A model generated the notes under the pieces. That model did no database searches. It was given only the letters and a program-made list of their open reading frames with translations, and was not told where the DNA came from. A program made the translations under genes and the position numbers. A DNA stretch of 64,000 nt from NCBI RefSeq assembly GCF_030818695.1, contig NZ_JAUTAR010000001.1, forward strand, positions 3,280,501 through 3,344,500, read 5' to 3'. Of this stretch, positions 27,203 to 36,093 are shown one piece after another (the first letter of the stretch is position 1; each line of letters opens with the position of its first letter). Source of the stretch: Chryseobacterium sp. SORGH_AS_0447 (GTDB taxonomy: Bacteria > Bacteroidota > Bacteroidia > Flavobacteriales > Weeksellaceae).

Positions 27203-28479
27203 TAATATTTACCGTTCCATTTCTTTTTCAGTTCCTCGTAGATTTTCTTTTCGGTAGCATTGTTACCGGGCTCATACAGTTTAGCATTTTTAATTTCTTC
27301 CGGTAAAAAATCCTGGTCTACAAAATTCCCATCATACGAATGGGCATATTTGTATTCTTTTCCGTAATCCAGGTCCTTCATCAGTTTGGTCGGTGCATTT
27401 CTCAGGTGAAGCGGCACCGGAAGATTCCCGGTTTTCTTTACCAGAGCCAGTGCTTCATTAATGGCCATATACGTTGAATTGCTTTTCGGGGAAACAGCCA
27501 GATAAACGGCGGTCTCACTCAGGATAATTCTCGCTTCCGGATTTCCGATTACATTTACTGCCTGGAAACAGTTGTTTGCAATCACCAATGCATTCGGGTT
27601 GGCCAGGCCGATGTCTTCCGAAGCCAGGATCAGCATTCTCCTCGCGATAAACTTAATATCTTCACCCCCGGCCAGCATGCGGGCCAGCCAATACACTGCT
27701 CCGTTGGGATCACTTCCCCGCATGGATTTGATGAAGGCTGAAATAATATCATAATGCTGTTCCCCGTTTTTGTCGTACAGCGCCATGGTTTCCTGTAAAA
27801 CCTCCAGGACATCTTCATTGCTGATTTCCTTTTTTCCGGAATTTTTAAACTGATTCAGCACCAGCTCCACCGAATTGATGAGCTTGCGGGCATCCCCTCC
27901 TGAATATTGGATGAAGGCTTCTTTTTCAGCAATTTTAAAAGAAGTGTTTTCATCCTGATTGTATCTTTCAGAAGCAATGTCTATCAGCTCTTCCAGTTTT
28001 TCATAAGTGAGAGCCTTTAAAATATACACCTGGCTTCTAGACAGTAAAGCAGAAACCACTTCGAAGCTCGGATTTTCCGTGGTAGCACCGATCAGGACAA
28101 TCCAGCCTTTTTCTACGGCGTGAAGCAGGGAATCCTGCTGGGATTTGTTGAAACGGTGGATTTCATCGATAAATAAGATCGGTGATTTTCCGGAAAATAG
28201 GTTTTGCTTTTTTGCATCCTCAATTACATCGCGGACGTCTTTCACTCCGGAAGAAACGGCAGAAAGCTTATAAAATTTCCGGCCCGAGTTTTCGGAAATG
28301 ATTTCAGCCAGCGTTGTCTTTCCTGTACCAGGTGGGCCCCAGAAAATCAGGGAATTCAGGGAATTGTTTTGCATCATTTTCCTGATCGTTCCCCGCTCTC
28401 CCGTAAGGTGCTCCTGCCCAAGAACATCATCCAGGGTTTTGGGTCTCAGTTTTTCAGCTAATGGAATATTTTGATTCAA
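27202..28479 (-). CDS. rarA: Replication-associated recombination protein A (RarA/MgsA)
   Basis: This is a 425-residue AAA+ ATPase with Walker A GPPGTGKTT (residues 48-56), Walker B LFIDEIHRF (about 100) and sensor 1 GATTENP. The C-terminal MgsA domain (MRGSDPNGAVYWLARMLAGGED ... LRNAPTKLMKDLDYGKEY) is complete. It works at stalled replication forks with SSB. The length fits the family. Confidence 0.96.
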   Translation of the reverse strand: MNQNIPLAEKLRPKTLDDVLGQEHLTGERGTIRKMMQNNSLNSLIFWGPPGTGKTTLAEIISENSGRKFYKLSAVSSGVKDVRDVIEDAKKQNLFSGKSPILFIDEIHRFNKSQQDSLLHAVEKGWIVLIGATTENPSFEVVSALLSRSQVYILKALTYEKLEELIDIASERYNQDENTSFKIAEKEAFIQYSGGDARKLINSVELVLNQFKNSGKKEISNEDVLEVLQETMALYDKNGEQHYDIISAFIKSMRGSDPNGAVYWLARMLAGGEDIKFIARRMLILASEDIGLANPNALVIANNCFQAVNVIGNPEARIILSETAVYLAVSPKSNSTYMAINEALALVKKTGNLPVPLHLRNAPTKLMKDLDYGKEYKYAHSYDGNFVDQDFLPEEIKNAKLYEPGNNATEKKIYEELKKKWNGKY

Positions 28480-28655
28480 AATTTTTCAGATTTAAAGTAG
28501 TTAAAATTAATGGCCGTATTCAAAAACAGCAACGGTTTTCAGGATTTATTTCGGCAGGATCCGTAAATCGACAAACACCGTAATTTCTCCGGTGAACAGA
28601 CCTTTACCGCCCTGAAACTTCTAACAAATTTAAACTAATTTTCAATTTTTTACCC

Positions 28656-28663
28656 TATTTTTG
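28656..28663 (+). promoter_or_regulatory. -7 box abutting the yidD start
   Basis: TATTTTTG matches TAnnTTTG and ends 7 nt before the TTG start at 28671, which leaves no room for a normal leader. Confidence 0.5.
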
Positions 28664-28670
28664 CATTGTT

Positions 28671-28913
28671 TTGAAACTTACATTCAATAAAATAATCACT
28701 TTTCCTCTGGTAATCCTGATCCGGTTTTACCAATGGTTTATCTCGCCGCTGCTTCCCAAAAACTGCCGTTATGAGCCGACGTGTTCCCACTATATGGTAA
28801 AAGCACTGCAAGTTCACGGTATCTTTAAGGGGTTTTGGCTGGGTGTAAAAAGAATTTCAAAATGCCACCCCTGGGGCGGAAGCGGATATGATCCCGTGCC
28901 ACCAAAAAACTAA
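28671..28913 (+). CDS. yidD: Membrane protein insertion efficiency factor YidD
   Basis: This is an 80-residue protein with the full YidD signature: [20 protein letters not shown], then [24 protein letters not shown] and GYDPVP. It assists YidC-dependent membrane protein insertion. No ATG is available upstream in frame, so the start is TTG at 28671 or a nearby rare codon. It lies 33 bp upstream of lgt and probably shares its transcript. Confidence 0.95.
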   Translation: MKLTFNKIITFPLVILIRFYQWFISPLLPKNCRYEPTCSHYMVKALQVHGIFKGFWLGVKRISKCHPWGGSGYDPVPPKN

Positions 28914-28946
28914 CATTTAAATAAACAAACTATTAAAAAAATAGAA

Positions 28947-30215
28947 ATGAATAATATTTTTTTCAGAATGTATCTCGTCATTTTTGCGCTGATTACCCAA
29001 TGTCTTTTTGCGCAGAATTACCCGGACGGCCTGTCCGACGGAACCTTACATGTAAATTCAGCCAATGTTCCAGTAAAGATCTATTCTACCACGGAAATTC
29101 AGGACCTCAATGAATTTGCCGATAAGCCGATTAAAGAAAATGTACTGGTTATTCTTAATGAATCCAATTTCGAACCGGCTTACGTGAATTACAGTACGGC
29201 GACACTGGCTAAATTTAAAATGGTGCATTATCAGTTTCTGGATAAAAACTTTAAGCTGATCGATACGCCTGCAACAAGCGAAAACATCGATACTTTTAAA
29301 TATGCGGTTAAAACACAGAAACCGATTACGGAGGCTGATCAGGTAAGTCTTGAAACCCCTTTCAAAATCTGGGATCCTTCCAAAGGCATCCAGCTAGGGC
29401 CTGTTACCCTTCACTTCTACAGTCTGATGTTCATCTTTGCTTTCGGTTTCGGATATGTTCTGATGAGCAGGATTTTCAAGATCGATAACGTTAACCAGAA
29501 ATACCTGGAGCCGCTTTTCACATGGACATTGATCGGAACGATCCTGGGGGCAAGAATGGGACACGTGATTTTTTACCAGCCGGAACTTTTCAAAGAAGAC
29601 TTCTGGAGTGTATTTTTACCGATCAGCACCAAAAACGGACTGAAATTTACAGGATTTTCCGGACTGGCAAGCCACGGGGCTACGATCGCCCTGATCCTGA
29701 CAACATTGTATTATTCATTTAAAATCATCAAAAAAAATCCGTTCTGGGTATATGACCGTTTGGGAATCGTGGTTTCCTTGGGTGGTGCTTTTGTAAGATT
29801 AGGAAACTTCTTCAACTCGGAAATCATCGGGAAGCCGGCCGATCCCAATTCGCCTTTCGCATTGTTGTTCCCACAGCAGAGCAGCGAATATGGGGTAACG
29901 GTTCCGCGTTATCCGTCACAGTTGTTTGAAGCTTTCGGCTACGTTTGTCTTTTCGTGCTGTTGTGGATCCTGTACCGAAAAACCAATAAAAAATACCAGC
30001 AGGGGTGGCTGTTCGGGTTGTTCTTCATTATTCTCTGGGCCATCCGCTTCTTCGTGGAATTCCTGAAAGAGCCTCAGGGAGACGAGTTCATCCAGTTCGG
30101 AGGACTGAATACCGGACAGATTTTATCCATTCCTTTCATGATCGCCGGAGTCATCATCATGATTGTTTCTAAAAAATTCAGAATTACGCAGGCGGAAAAC
30201 GAGAAACCTGAGTAA
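28947..30215 (+). CDS. lgt: Prolipoprotein diacylglyceryl transferase with secreted-type N-terminal extension
   Basis: This is a 422-residue protein. From about residue 150 on it is a normal Lgt: LGARMGHVIFYQ, SGLASHGATIAL with the conserved His, and the signature VRLGNFFNSEIIG near residue 281, with seven membrane segments. It transfers diacylglycerol to the Cys of prolipoproteins. The first ~150 residues are extra: a signal-like segment (residues 8-22, LVIFALITQCLFAQ) and a ~125-residue hydrophilic, beta-rich domain. Typical Lgt is 260-300 residues long. The extension is in frame, without stop or repeat, and looks like a real domain outside the membrane. Confidence 0.95.
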   Translation: MNNIFFRMYLVIFALITQCLFAQNYPDGLSDGTLHVNSANVPVKIYSTTEIQDLNEFADKPIKENVLVILNESNFEPAYVNYSTATLAKFKMVHYQFLDKNFKLIDTPATSENIDTFKYAVKTQKPITEADQVSLETPFKIWDPSKGIQLGPVTLHFYSLMFIFAFGFGYVLMSRIFKIDNVNQKYLEPLFTWTLIGTILGARMGHVIFYQPELFKEDFWSVFLPISTKNGLKFTGFSGLASHGATIALILTTLYYSFKIIKKNPFWVYDRLGIVVSLGGAFVRLGNFFNSEIIGKPADPNSPFALLFPQQSSEYGVTVPRYPSQLFEAFGYVCLFVLLWILYRKTNKKYQQGWLFGLFFIILWAIRFFVEFLKEPQGDEFIQFGGLNTGQILSIPFMIAGVIIMIVSKKFRITQAENEKPE

Positions 30216-30230
30216 GACTCAATTCAAAAT

Positions 30231-30273
30231 AAAAAAAAGGCAAGTTTGTATCAATGCAAACTTGCCTTTTTTT
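30231..30273 (+). terminator. Terminator of yidD-lgt
   Basis: AAAGGCAAGTTTG pairs with CAAACTTGCCTTT (right arm from 30257) around an 8-nt loop, followed by a long T-run. Confidence 0.88.
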
Positions 30274-30423
30274 ATTCATATTAATCTGCTTTTAAGCCGA
30301 TTTTTTAAACTTTGATGAATGTCCGAAGAATCATTTTTATTGGTAAATTCAGTGCTTTATTGAAAAATATGCTGACCAATTTGGTTCAGAAAGAGGATGA
30401 ATTAAATATCTTAACAACCATCA

Positions 30424-31938
30424 TTACAGCGCTTTTACCACCAGGCTGTTCAGTTCCGTGAAAACATTTCCGAATTCATGGATGACATCGGTAGGAAGCA
30501 TCGATTCCCTGGAGTATTTTTCCGAAGCGAATTCGGCGGCCCGGCCGTGAAACCAGACTCCTAGAATAGCCGCTTCTTCCTGCGAATAGTTCTGTGCGGA
30601 AAATGAAGTTATAATTCCCGTTAAGATATCGCCGCTTCCGCCTTTTGCCAGTCCCGAATTTCCTGTAATATTATAGAACACCTTCCCTTCCGGCGTCACG
30701 ACCTGAGTATGATGATCTTTCAATACAATATATAAATGGTGCTCTTGTGCCTTGGCTTTGGCTAGCTCAACCCGTTTAAAAGAATTTTCCGTAGCTCCGA
30801 ACAGCCGTTCAAATTCTTTGGGATGCGGGGTGATAATGGAGTTCTCTGGGATCAGCTTTATATTCTTAGGATCCTGGGAGATCATATTCAGTGCATCGGC
30901 ATCCAGAACCAAAGGTTTTGCATGATTTTTAAGAAAATCAAGAAAGGCTTTTACCGTTTCTTCACCGGTTCCCAGTCCAGGGCCGATTCCGTAAACAGCA
31001 TGCTCATCGATTTCAATATGGCTGACGAGATCCGTACCTCCTTCGATAAACATTGCTTCCGGGTTGGAAGCCTGCAAAATTTCATAGCCGCATTTCGGAG
31101 CAAGAGTAAAAGTAAGGCCCGCACCGGTTTTCAATGCCGCCTTTGTTGATAAAACCGCCGCTCCTATTTTGCCATAGCTTCCTCCGACAATGATGGCTTT
31201 TCCGTACGTGCCTTTGTGGGAAAATTCCTGTCTCGGCCTGAAAATCTGTTTGACGGCTTTATTATTGATCACAAAGTTTTCCGTTTCCGTTTCGGCCATA
31301 TAATCTTCGCTGATGTTGATGTCCAGAATCCGTACTTTTCCGGCAAACTTTCCGGTTTCGGGATGAAGGAATGTCTTTTTCCAAAGCTGAAAGCTCAAGG
31401 TATAATCAGCCTGGAAAATAATGGCGTTTTCCGGAGAAACAGAATCGGCAAAAAGTCCTGAAGGAAGATCGATTGAGATTTTAATATTGCTCTTTGTATT
31501 TAACAATCCGATAAGGTCTTTCAATTCTCCTTCCAACGGCCTAGAAAGCCCGGTTCCGAATAACGCATCAATGATGACGGTCCTGCTGTCGAAACGGTAG
31601 TCCTTCGCTTCTTTGAATTCCCTTACCGTAATTCCCGAAATTTCTTTTAAATCTCTGAAATTGATTTGCGCATCTGAAGAAAACTTTGCCCTGGAATTGG
31701 TAAATACATCGATATCAAAACCTTTCTGGTACAACATCCGTGCTATAGCGAAACCGTCGCCGCCATTGTTTCCGCTGCCGCAGAATAAGGCGAAATTCCG
31801 GTGGTTTTTGCAGTTTTCGGAAATCCAGTTTACACAGGCTTCTGCGGCCCGCTCCATGAGCTGTATGGAAAGCACGGGTTCATGTTCTATCGTATACTGA
31901 TCACCCTTTTGAATTTGCTCTGCTGTGAAGATTTTCAT
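30424..31938 (-). CDS. nnrD: Bifunctional NAD(P)H-hydrate epimerase / ADP-dependent dehydratase
   Basis: This is a 504-residue fusion. The N-terminal YjeF_N epimerase domain (residues 1-215) has GSGNNGGDGFAIARML near residue 53. The C-terminal carbohydrate-kinase-like dehydratase (about 225-500) has the nucleotide motifs GIGPGLG, LDADALN and NSGLAKGGSGDILTGII. It repairs hydrated NADH and NADPH. Length and domain order are those of the bacterial fusion. Confidence 0.96.
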   Translation of the reverse strand: MKIFTAEQIQKGDQYTIEHEPVLSIQLMERAAEACVNWISENCKNHRNFALFCGSGNNGGDGFAIARMLYQKGFDIDVFTNSRAKFSSDAQINFRDLKEISGITVREFKEAKDYRFDSRTVIIDALFGTGLSRPLEGELKDLIGLLNTKSNIKISIDLPSGLFADSVSPENAIIFQADYTLSFQLWKKTFLHPETGKFAGKVRILDINISEDYMAETETENFVINNKAVKQIFRPRQEFSHKGTYGKAIIVGGSYGKIGAAVLSTKAALKTGAGLTFTLAPKCGYEILQASNPEAMFIEGGTDLVSHIEIDEHAVYGIGPGLGTGEETVKAFLDFLKNHAKPLVLDADALNMISQDPKNIKLIPENSIITPHPKEFERLFGATENSFKRVELAKAKAQEHHLYIVLKDHHTQVVTPEGKVFYNITGNSGLAKGGSGDILTGIITSFSAQNYSQEEAAILGVWFHGRAAEFASEKYSRESMLPTDVIHEFGNVFTELNSLVVKAL

Positions 31939-32128
31939 ATTTTGAATGCTATTAGTGTTTCATTAGCAATTTACGAAAACTAATGCTAAAAAGAATAGCC
32001 TTGTGGTATGAATAAAGTTGATTTTTTACAATATGCCACTAAAATTTTATATCATAAACAAAAGAATTAATTTTTTTTTGTACCTTAAACCTTTATTTTT
32101 TCGGAATAATAAATTAAAAAAATACGTT

Positions 32129-32518
32129 ATGGGATTTGTAAAAGAATTTAAAGAATTTGCCTTTAAGGGAAATGTCCTTGACCTTGCGGTGGGGGTAATC
32201 ATTGGAGCGGCATTTAGTGCCATTGTAAAATCATTTGTAGATGACATCATCACGCCTCTGCTGCTGAATCCGGCGCTGGAGAAAGCCAATGTAAAAAACA
32301 TTGCCGAACTTTCCTGGAACGGTGTAAAATACGGAAGTTTCTTATCCGCGGTTATCAGCTTCTTTATTGTGGCGATGGTGCTGTTTCTTCTGATTACGGC
32401 AATTAATAAACTTCAAAGAAAGCCGGAACCGGTACCGGTAGTTCCTGCAGGACCAACGGAAGACCAGAAGCTGCTTGCGGAAATCCGTGATTTACTGAAA
32501 AGCAAAAACAGCTTATAA
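32129..32518 (+). CDS. mscL: Large-conductance mechanosensitive channel MscL
   Basis: It has 129 residues from the ATG at 32129. The frame is open further upstream, but the MscL N-terminal helix starts at MGFVKEFKEFAFKGNVLDLA. The first membrane helix (VGVIIGAAFSAIVKSFVDDI), periplasmic loop, second helix (FLSAVISFFIVAMVLFLLIT) and C-terminal helical bundle (EDQKLLAEIRDLLKS) are all present. It releases solutes on osmotic downshock. A strong terminator follows. Confidence 0.97.
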   Translation: MGFVKEFKEFAFKGNVLDLAVGVIIGAAFSAIVKSFVDDIITPLLLNPALEKANVKNIAELSWNGVKYGSFLSAVISFFIVAMVLFLLITAINKLQRKPEPVPVVPAGPTEDQKLLAEIRDLLKSKNSL

Positions 32519-32524
32519 ATAACA

Positions 32525-32556
32525 AAAGCACTTCAAAAACGAAGTGCTTTATTATT
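32525..32556. terminator. Terminator between mscL and serA
   Basis: AAAGCACTTC (32525-32534) pairs with GAAGTGCTTT (32541-32550). T and A runs on both sides make it usable by the two convergent genes. Confidence 0.85.
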
Positions 32557-32574
32557 TTAAATATTAAATAATTC

Positions 32575-33534
32575 TTAGTGAATCTGTAAAATGCTGGAAA
32601 TCTGTTCTGCCAGCGAAAGTCCGATCCGGTCCTGGGCTTCCAGCGTAGAAGCACCTGTATGCGGAGTCATGGAAATTTTCGGATGGGTAAGGATTTCTTT
32701 GGAAGGCATAGGCTCGTTGATGAAAACATCAAGGCCGGCAAACTTTACTTTTCCTGAGTTTAAAGCGTCGATCAGCGCAGCTTCATCAATCACTCCTCCT
32801 CTGGAACAGTTTACGATGGCTACCCCGTCTTTCATGATTTCAAATTCGCTTTTGCCGATCATATATCCGTCCTTTTGGGCCGGAACGTGAAGCGTAATAA
32901 AATCCGAATGTTTCAGCACGTCCTGAAGCGGTTCCGTTTCAATATCCACGTTAATGAACTGGTTGTTGTAGAATTTTACTTTAATGCTTGCCTTTCCGAC
33001 GTTGCTGTCGGCAGCGATTACACGCATCCCCAATCCTAAAGCAATTTTAGCAACCTCCTGCCCGATTCTTCCCATTCCAACAATTCCGATGGTTTTGCCT
33101 TTCAGTTCGATCCCCGCAGCATATGCTTTTTTAAGGGACGCAAACTCAGTATCTCCTGTCACAGGCATTTTCCTGTTGGAGTCCTGCAAAAATCTTGCTC
33201 CTGAAAACAAATGCGCAAAAACCAGCTCGGCAACGGATTCTGAAGAAGCCGAAGGCGTATTGATTACATGAATTCCTTTTTCTCTTGCATAGTCTACATC
33301 AATATTATCCATTCCTACACCTCCTCTGCCGATAATCTCGATCGATGGGCAGCTGTCAATAAGGTCTTTGCGTACCTGCGTTGCACTACGCACCAAAATC
33401 GTACGGATTTTATGTTCGTTGATGTAATCCACCAGCTGCTCCTGAGGAACTTTGGTTGTAATTACTTCAAAACCTTTCTCCGTTAACGCATCAATACCGG
33501 ATTGATCCAAGCCGTCGTTTGCTAAAACTTTCAT
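32575..33534 (-). CDS. serA: D-3-phosphoglycerate dehydrogenase (D-2-hydroxyacid dehydrogenase family)
   Basis: This is a 319-residue D-2-hydroxyacid dehydrogenase. It has the substrate-loop RSATQVRKDLID, GRGGVGMDNIDV, the NAD-binding GIVGMGRIGQEVA (about residue 150), the catalytic Arg in NCSRGGVIDE, a Glu in the next helix and His in PHTGAS. There is no C-terminal ACT domain, so it is the short form without serine feedback. The family covers several substrates; the match to short Bacteroidota SerA is the basis for the name. No serC lies next to it in this window. Confidence 0.85.
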   Translation of the reverse strand: MKVLANDGLDQSGIDALTEKGFEVITTKVPQEQLVDYINEHKIRTILVRSATQVRKDLIDSCPSIEIIGRGGVGMDNIDVDYAREKGIHVINTPSASSESVAELVFAHLFSGARFLQDSNRKMPVTGDTEFASLKKAYAAGIELKGKTIGIVGMGRIGQEVAKIALGLGMRVIAADSNVGKASIKVKFYNNQFINVDIETEPLQDVLKHSDFITLHVPAQKDGYMIGKSEFEIMKDGVAIVNCSRGGVIDEAALIDALNSGKVKFAGLDVFINEPMPSKEILTHPKISMTPHTGASTLEAQDRIGLSLAEQISSILQIH

Positions 33535-33625
33535 AAAACTTTTTATTGATTTAATAAATTGGGAAAATTAAAGATCAATAATTGCTGCTGCAATATTTAA
33601 TCGTTTAATCCTCACGATAATTTTT

Positions 33626-34039
33626 TTACTCTTCTTCTTCCTTGAAAACTTCAATCGTTACCTGCTTTTCCACAAGATCGGTGAATCTTCCTTTGTATCT
33701 TGTAGCTCTTACCAAATGGTTGTCTATCCAGTGGTAGTTTCCTCCTCTCGGCTTTCCGCACAATACGCTGTGGTATTTGAAACCATGCTTATCCAGCCAG
33801 TCGATGGTAATCTGCTTAAGGTTTTCGGTTCTTGAAGTGAAGAAGCAGATCTGGTGGCCTTCGTCGTACCATTTGTTGATGGTTTCAAGGGCATCCGGAA
33901 AAGGCTCACAGGTCACCATTCTTTCAGGTTCTTCATTCGGAACATCCTCCGTAATGGTTCCGTCGATATCAATTAAATAATTTTTTACGCCGTCCTTCAG
34001 AATCGGACTCAAGTGATCTATGTATTCTAATTCCATCAT
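33626..34039 (-). CDS. HAD-superfamily phosphatase-like protein
   Basis: This is a 137-residue protein with HAD motif I DIDGTI (about residues 24-29), motif II Ser/Thr in FFTSRTEN (about 68-75), a Lys in CGKPRGG and an Asp in YHWIDNHL. It has no cap domain and is small, close to LNS2/acid-phosphatase-like HADs. Proteins like this are sometimes labelled phosphoheptose isomerase in Chryseobacterium, which the motifs do not support. Substrate unknown. Confidence 0.75.
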   Translation of the reverse strand: MMELEYIDHLSPILKDGVKNYLIDIDGTITEDVPNEEPERMVTCEPFPDALETINKWYDEGHQICFFTSRTENLKQITIDWLDKHGFKYHSVLCGKPRGGNYHWIDNHLVRATRYKGRFTDLVEKQVTIEVFKEEEE

Positions 34040-34253
34040 AAAAATTTGAATCGCAAAGTTAGGGTTTTTACGGCAAAAAGGCTCGTTAAACTTCCTTTAT
34101 ATTAAACTTTACTTAAAAAAGATGTATTTTATGAATATTATTCAATGGCCAATCCTCTTTTGAAGGATTTCAATTAATTTTTTTTATCAGGTGAAATTAT
34201 CCCTTATCATCTATTTGGTACTATTGTTGGTGCTGAAATGTAAAAAATTGACA

Positions 34254-34883
34254 ATGAAAATTCAACTGTTGACTCTGGGATTTTGTACAGCCGTTCTTTT
34301 ATCCTGCAGCAAAAACCACAAATCACAGGAAACGGTTTCCCAAAACTCTGACAGCGTAACCATCACCCCACAGGAAAAAGATACCGTTCCCGCGGAAGAA
34401 ATGAAAGCGCAGACCAAAACAGAAACCTATCAGTTAATCACCGGATCCAAATCGACTCCGGGAAGTATTAACACCAAGGATATTGAAAAGCTTTCAGAAC
34501 CTTTACAGGCTATTGCCGCATTATACAGCGGACTTGGAGGTTCCAACTGCAAAGGTGAAAATTGCGGGCTTACGACTGCGTTGGGTCTTGGAAAACAGGG
34601 CTCTCAGCAGCAGAAAGATCTGGTAAAAAAATGGTTTGGAAAAGATGCTGCTGCGGAACAGCTGATCGCACAGAATTTCTACCAGGCTCCGAATTCCTCT
34701 TCTAATTTTTCAGATTTCAAATACCTGAATTTCGAGCAGAAAGGAGATACGGTAACTGTGAATTACAGTTTAATGACGTACAGCCATGGAGAAACTACGG
34801 ATATTAAAGGTCCGGATCAGTTTTTAATTAAAGAAAAAACCATCGAAACCCTTCACAGGAACATCTGGAAAGACGTGAAATAA
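34254..34883 (+). CDS. Lipoprotein, function unknown
   Basis: It has 209 residues from ATG 34254, chosen because it gives a clean lipoprotein signal (MKIQLLTLGFCTAVLLSCSK). A GTG at 34191 would add a second hydrophobic stretch. A Thr/Lys/Gln-rich linker follows, then a ~140-residue domain with two close Cys (SNCKGENCGLTTALGLG) and a C-terminal beta region. I recognise no family. It is a single gene with its own terminator. Confidence 0.72.
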   Translation: MKIQLLTLGFCTAVLLSCSKNHKSQETVSQNSDSVTITPQEKDTVPAEEMKAQTKTETYQLITGSKSTPGSINTKDIEKLSEPLQAIAALYSGLGGSNCKGENCGLTTALGLGKQGSQQQKDLVKKWFGKDAAAEQLIAQNFYQAPNSSSNFSDFKYLNFEQKGDTVTVNYSLMTYSHGETTDIKGPDQFLIKEKTIETLHRNIWKDVK

Positions 34884-34908
34884 TTCTTTTTTTAAATATT
34901 TACAACAG

Positions 34909-34940
34909 GCTGTTTTACTTAGGTAAAACGGCTTTTTTTA
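34909..34940 (+). terminator. Terminator after the lipoprotein gene
   Basis: GCTGTTTTAC (34909-34918) pairs with GTAAAACGGC (34923-34932), with one G-U pair, followed by T7. Confidence 0.85.
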
Positions 34941-35073
34941 TTTATAAATCCTCGATGTAAAACAATGCCGGATAAGCTGTAACTAATTATTAGCACTCCA
35001 TCTTACCCAAGACCCTGATTGTTCAAAAAATATGATGTTTTACCAAAAATTTCCAAAATACATTTATTACACT

Positions 35074-35081
35074 TACATTTG
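35074..35081 (+). promoter_or_regulatory. -7 box abutting the idi start
   Basis: TACATTTG fits TAnnTTTG and ends 5 nt before the idi ATG at 35087, so the message is probably leaderless. Confidence 0.6.
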
Positions 35082-35086
35082 TAGAA

Positions 35087-35605
35087 ATGGAAGAATTTGT
35101 AGTTTTAGTAAATCCCGAAGATGAAGTTCTGGGCCTTATGGAAAAGCAGCAGGCTCATGTAAACGGCCTTTTGCACCGTGCTTTTTCCGTTTTTTTATTC
35201 AACCGGAAAGGCGAAATGCTGCTTCAGAAAAGGGCTTCCGGCAAATACCACTCCCCGCTGAAATGGACCAATGCCGTCTGTTCGCACCCCAGAACCGGGG
35301 AAACCTATCTTGAAGGGGCCTGGAGAAGGCTAAAGGAAGAACTGGGAATTGAGGCTGACCTTTCAGAGAAATTCCATTTTATTTACAAGGCAGATGTAGG
35401 CAACGGGCTTTGGGAACATGAGCTCGACCATGTTTTTACCGGCATTTTTGAAGATGAATTCTTATTGAATACCGATGAAGTGGAAGAAGTACGCTATATT
35501 TCCATGGAAGAACTGGATCAGGAAATGACGGAGCAGCCGGAACTTTTTACGGAGTGGTTCAAGATTATCCTGGAAGAATACAAACACCATTTTTCAAACC
35601 GATGA
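35087..35605 (+). CDS. idi: Isopentenyl-diphosphate delta-isomerase, type I
   Basis: This is a 172-residue Nudix-fold isomerase. LHRAFSVFLFNRKGEMLLQK opens the fold. KWTNAVCSHPRTGE contains the catalytic Cys (about residue 65), AWRRLKEELGI is the Nudix-like helix and WEHELDHVFTG holds the catalytic/metal Glu residues. It interconverts IPP and DMAPP for isoprenoid (menaquinone, carotenoid) synthesis. Its stop overlaps the start of the next gene (ATGA). Confidence 0.96.
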   Translation: MEEFVVLVNPEDEVLGLMEKQQAHVNGLLHRAFSVFLFNRKGEMLLQKRASGKYHSPLKWTNAVCSHPRTGETYLEGAWRRLKEELGIEADLSEKFHFIYKADVGNGLWEHELDHVFTGIFEDEFLLNTDEVEEVRYISMEELDQEMTEQPELFTEWFKIILEEYKHHFSNR

Positions 35606-36078
35606 AAAAACAGATTGCAGCCTTATTGCTGTTTATGGGATCGCTGTTATTTTCCCAGTCGGTTCCGACGAAAGTCTATGAAAACGACAGTTACGCCATT
35701 ACGCTTCCGGAAGGCTGGAAAGTAACGGATGATAACAAAATCATCAATATTTTCCCCGGCAACGAAGTCGGAGCCATTACCATCTCGGAATATCACGACC
35801 TGAACCTTCCGAAGACGGAAACCAAAAAATTTATCCTTGCCTTATACAAATCCTCCGATGACGAAAGTAAAATCAGAGCCAGGAGCGGAAAAAAAGGCTA
35901 TACCGAATATCTTTACGAATATTTTGACGAGAAGCAAAAGCTGGTCTGGATTACGAAAGTCTTTCAGAAAGACAAAGACCTGTACCTGATCACCATCAAC
36001 TGCGGGCAGAAATACTGGAACGGCAATTACATGAAGCTTTTCAACGAAGCTTTCGACAGTTTTAAAATAAAGAAATAA
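35602..36078 (+). CDS. Secreted protein, function unknown, coupled to idi
   Basis: It has 158 residues from ATG 35602, which overlaps the idi stop codon (ATGA) and implies translational coupling. The signal peptide is residues 1-18 (MKKQIAALLLFMGSLLFS). The mature part is beta-rich (ITLPEGWKVTDDNKIINIFP, later YLITINCGQKYWNGNY) and recalls small PsbP/DUF-type secreted domains that begin YAITLPEGW, but I cannot name a family. It is 15 bp upstream of gcvT. Confidence 0.75.
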   Translation: MKKQIAALLLFMGSLLFSQSVPTKVYENDSYAITLPEGWKVTDDNKIINIFPGNEVGAITISEYHDLNLPKTETKKFILALYKSSDDESKIRARSGKKGYTEYLYEYFDEKQKLVWITKVFQKDKDLYLITINCGQKYWNGNYMKLFNEAFDSFKIKK

Positions 36079-36093
36079 ATATAAAAATTAAAC

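Noticed and set aside
30315..30464. 49-residue frame MNVRRIIFIGKFSALLKNML... ending inside the NAD(P)HX repair gene
   Set aside because: The start faintly resembles a receiver-domain beginning, but there is no promoter match, the frame runs antisense into a real gene and no domain is complete.
33626..34039. Phosphoheptose isomerase name for the small HAD protein
   Set aside because: The sequence has HAD motifs (DIDGT, TSR, K, D) and no SIS domain, so the isomerase label does not fit.
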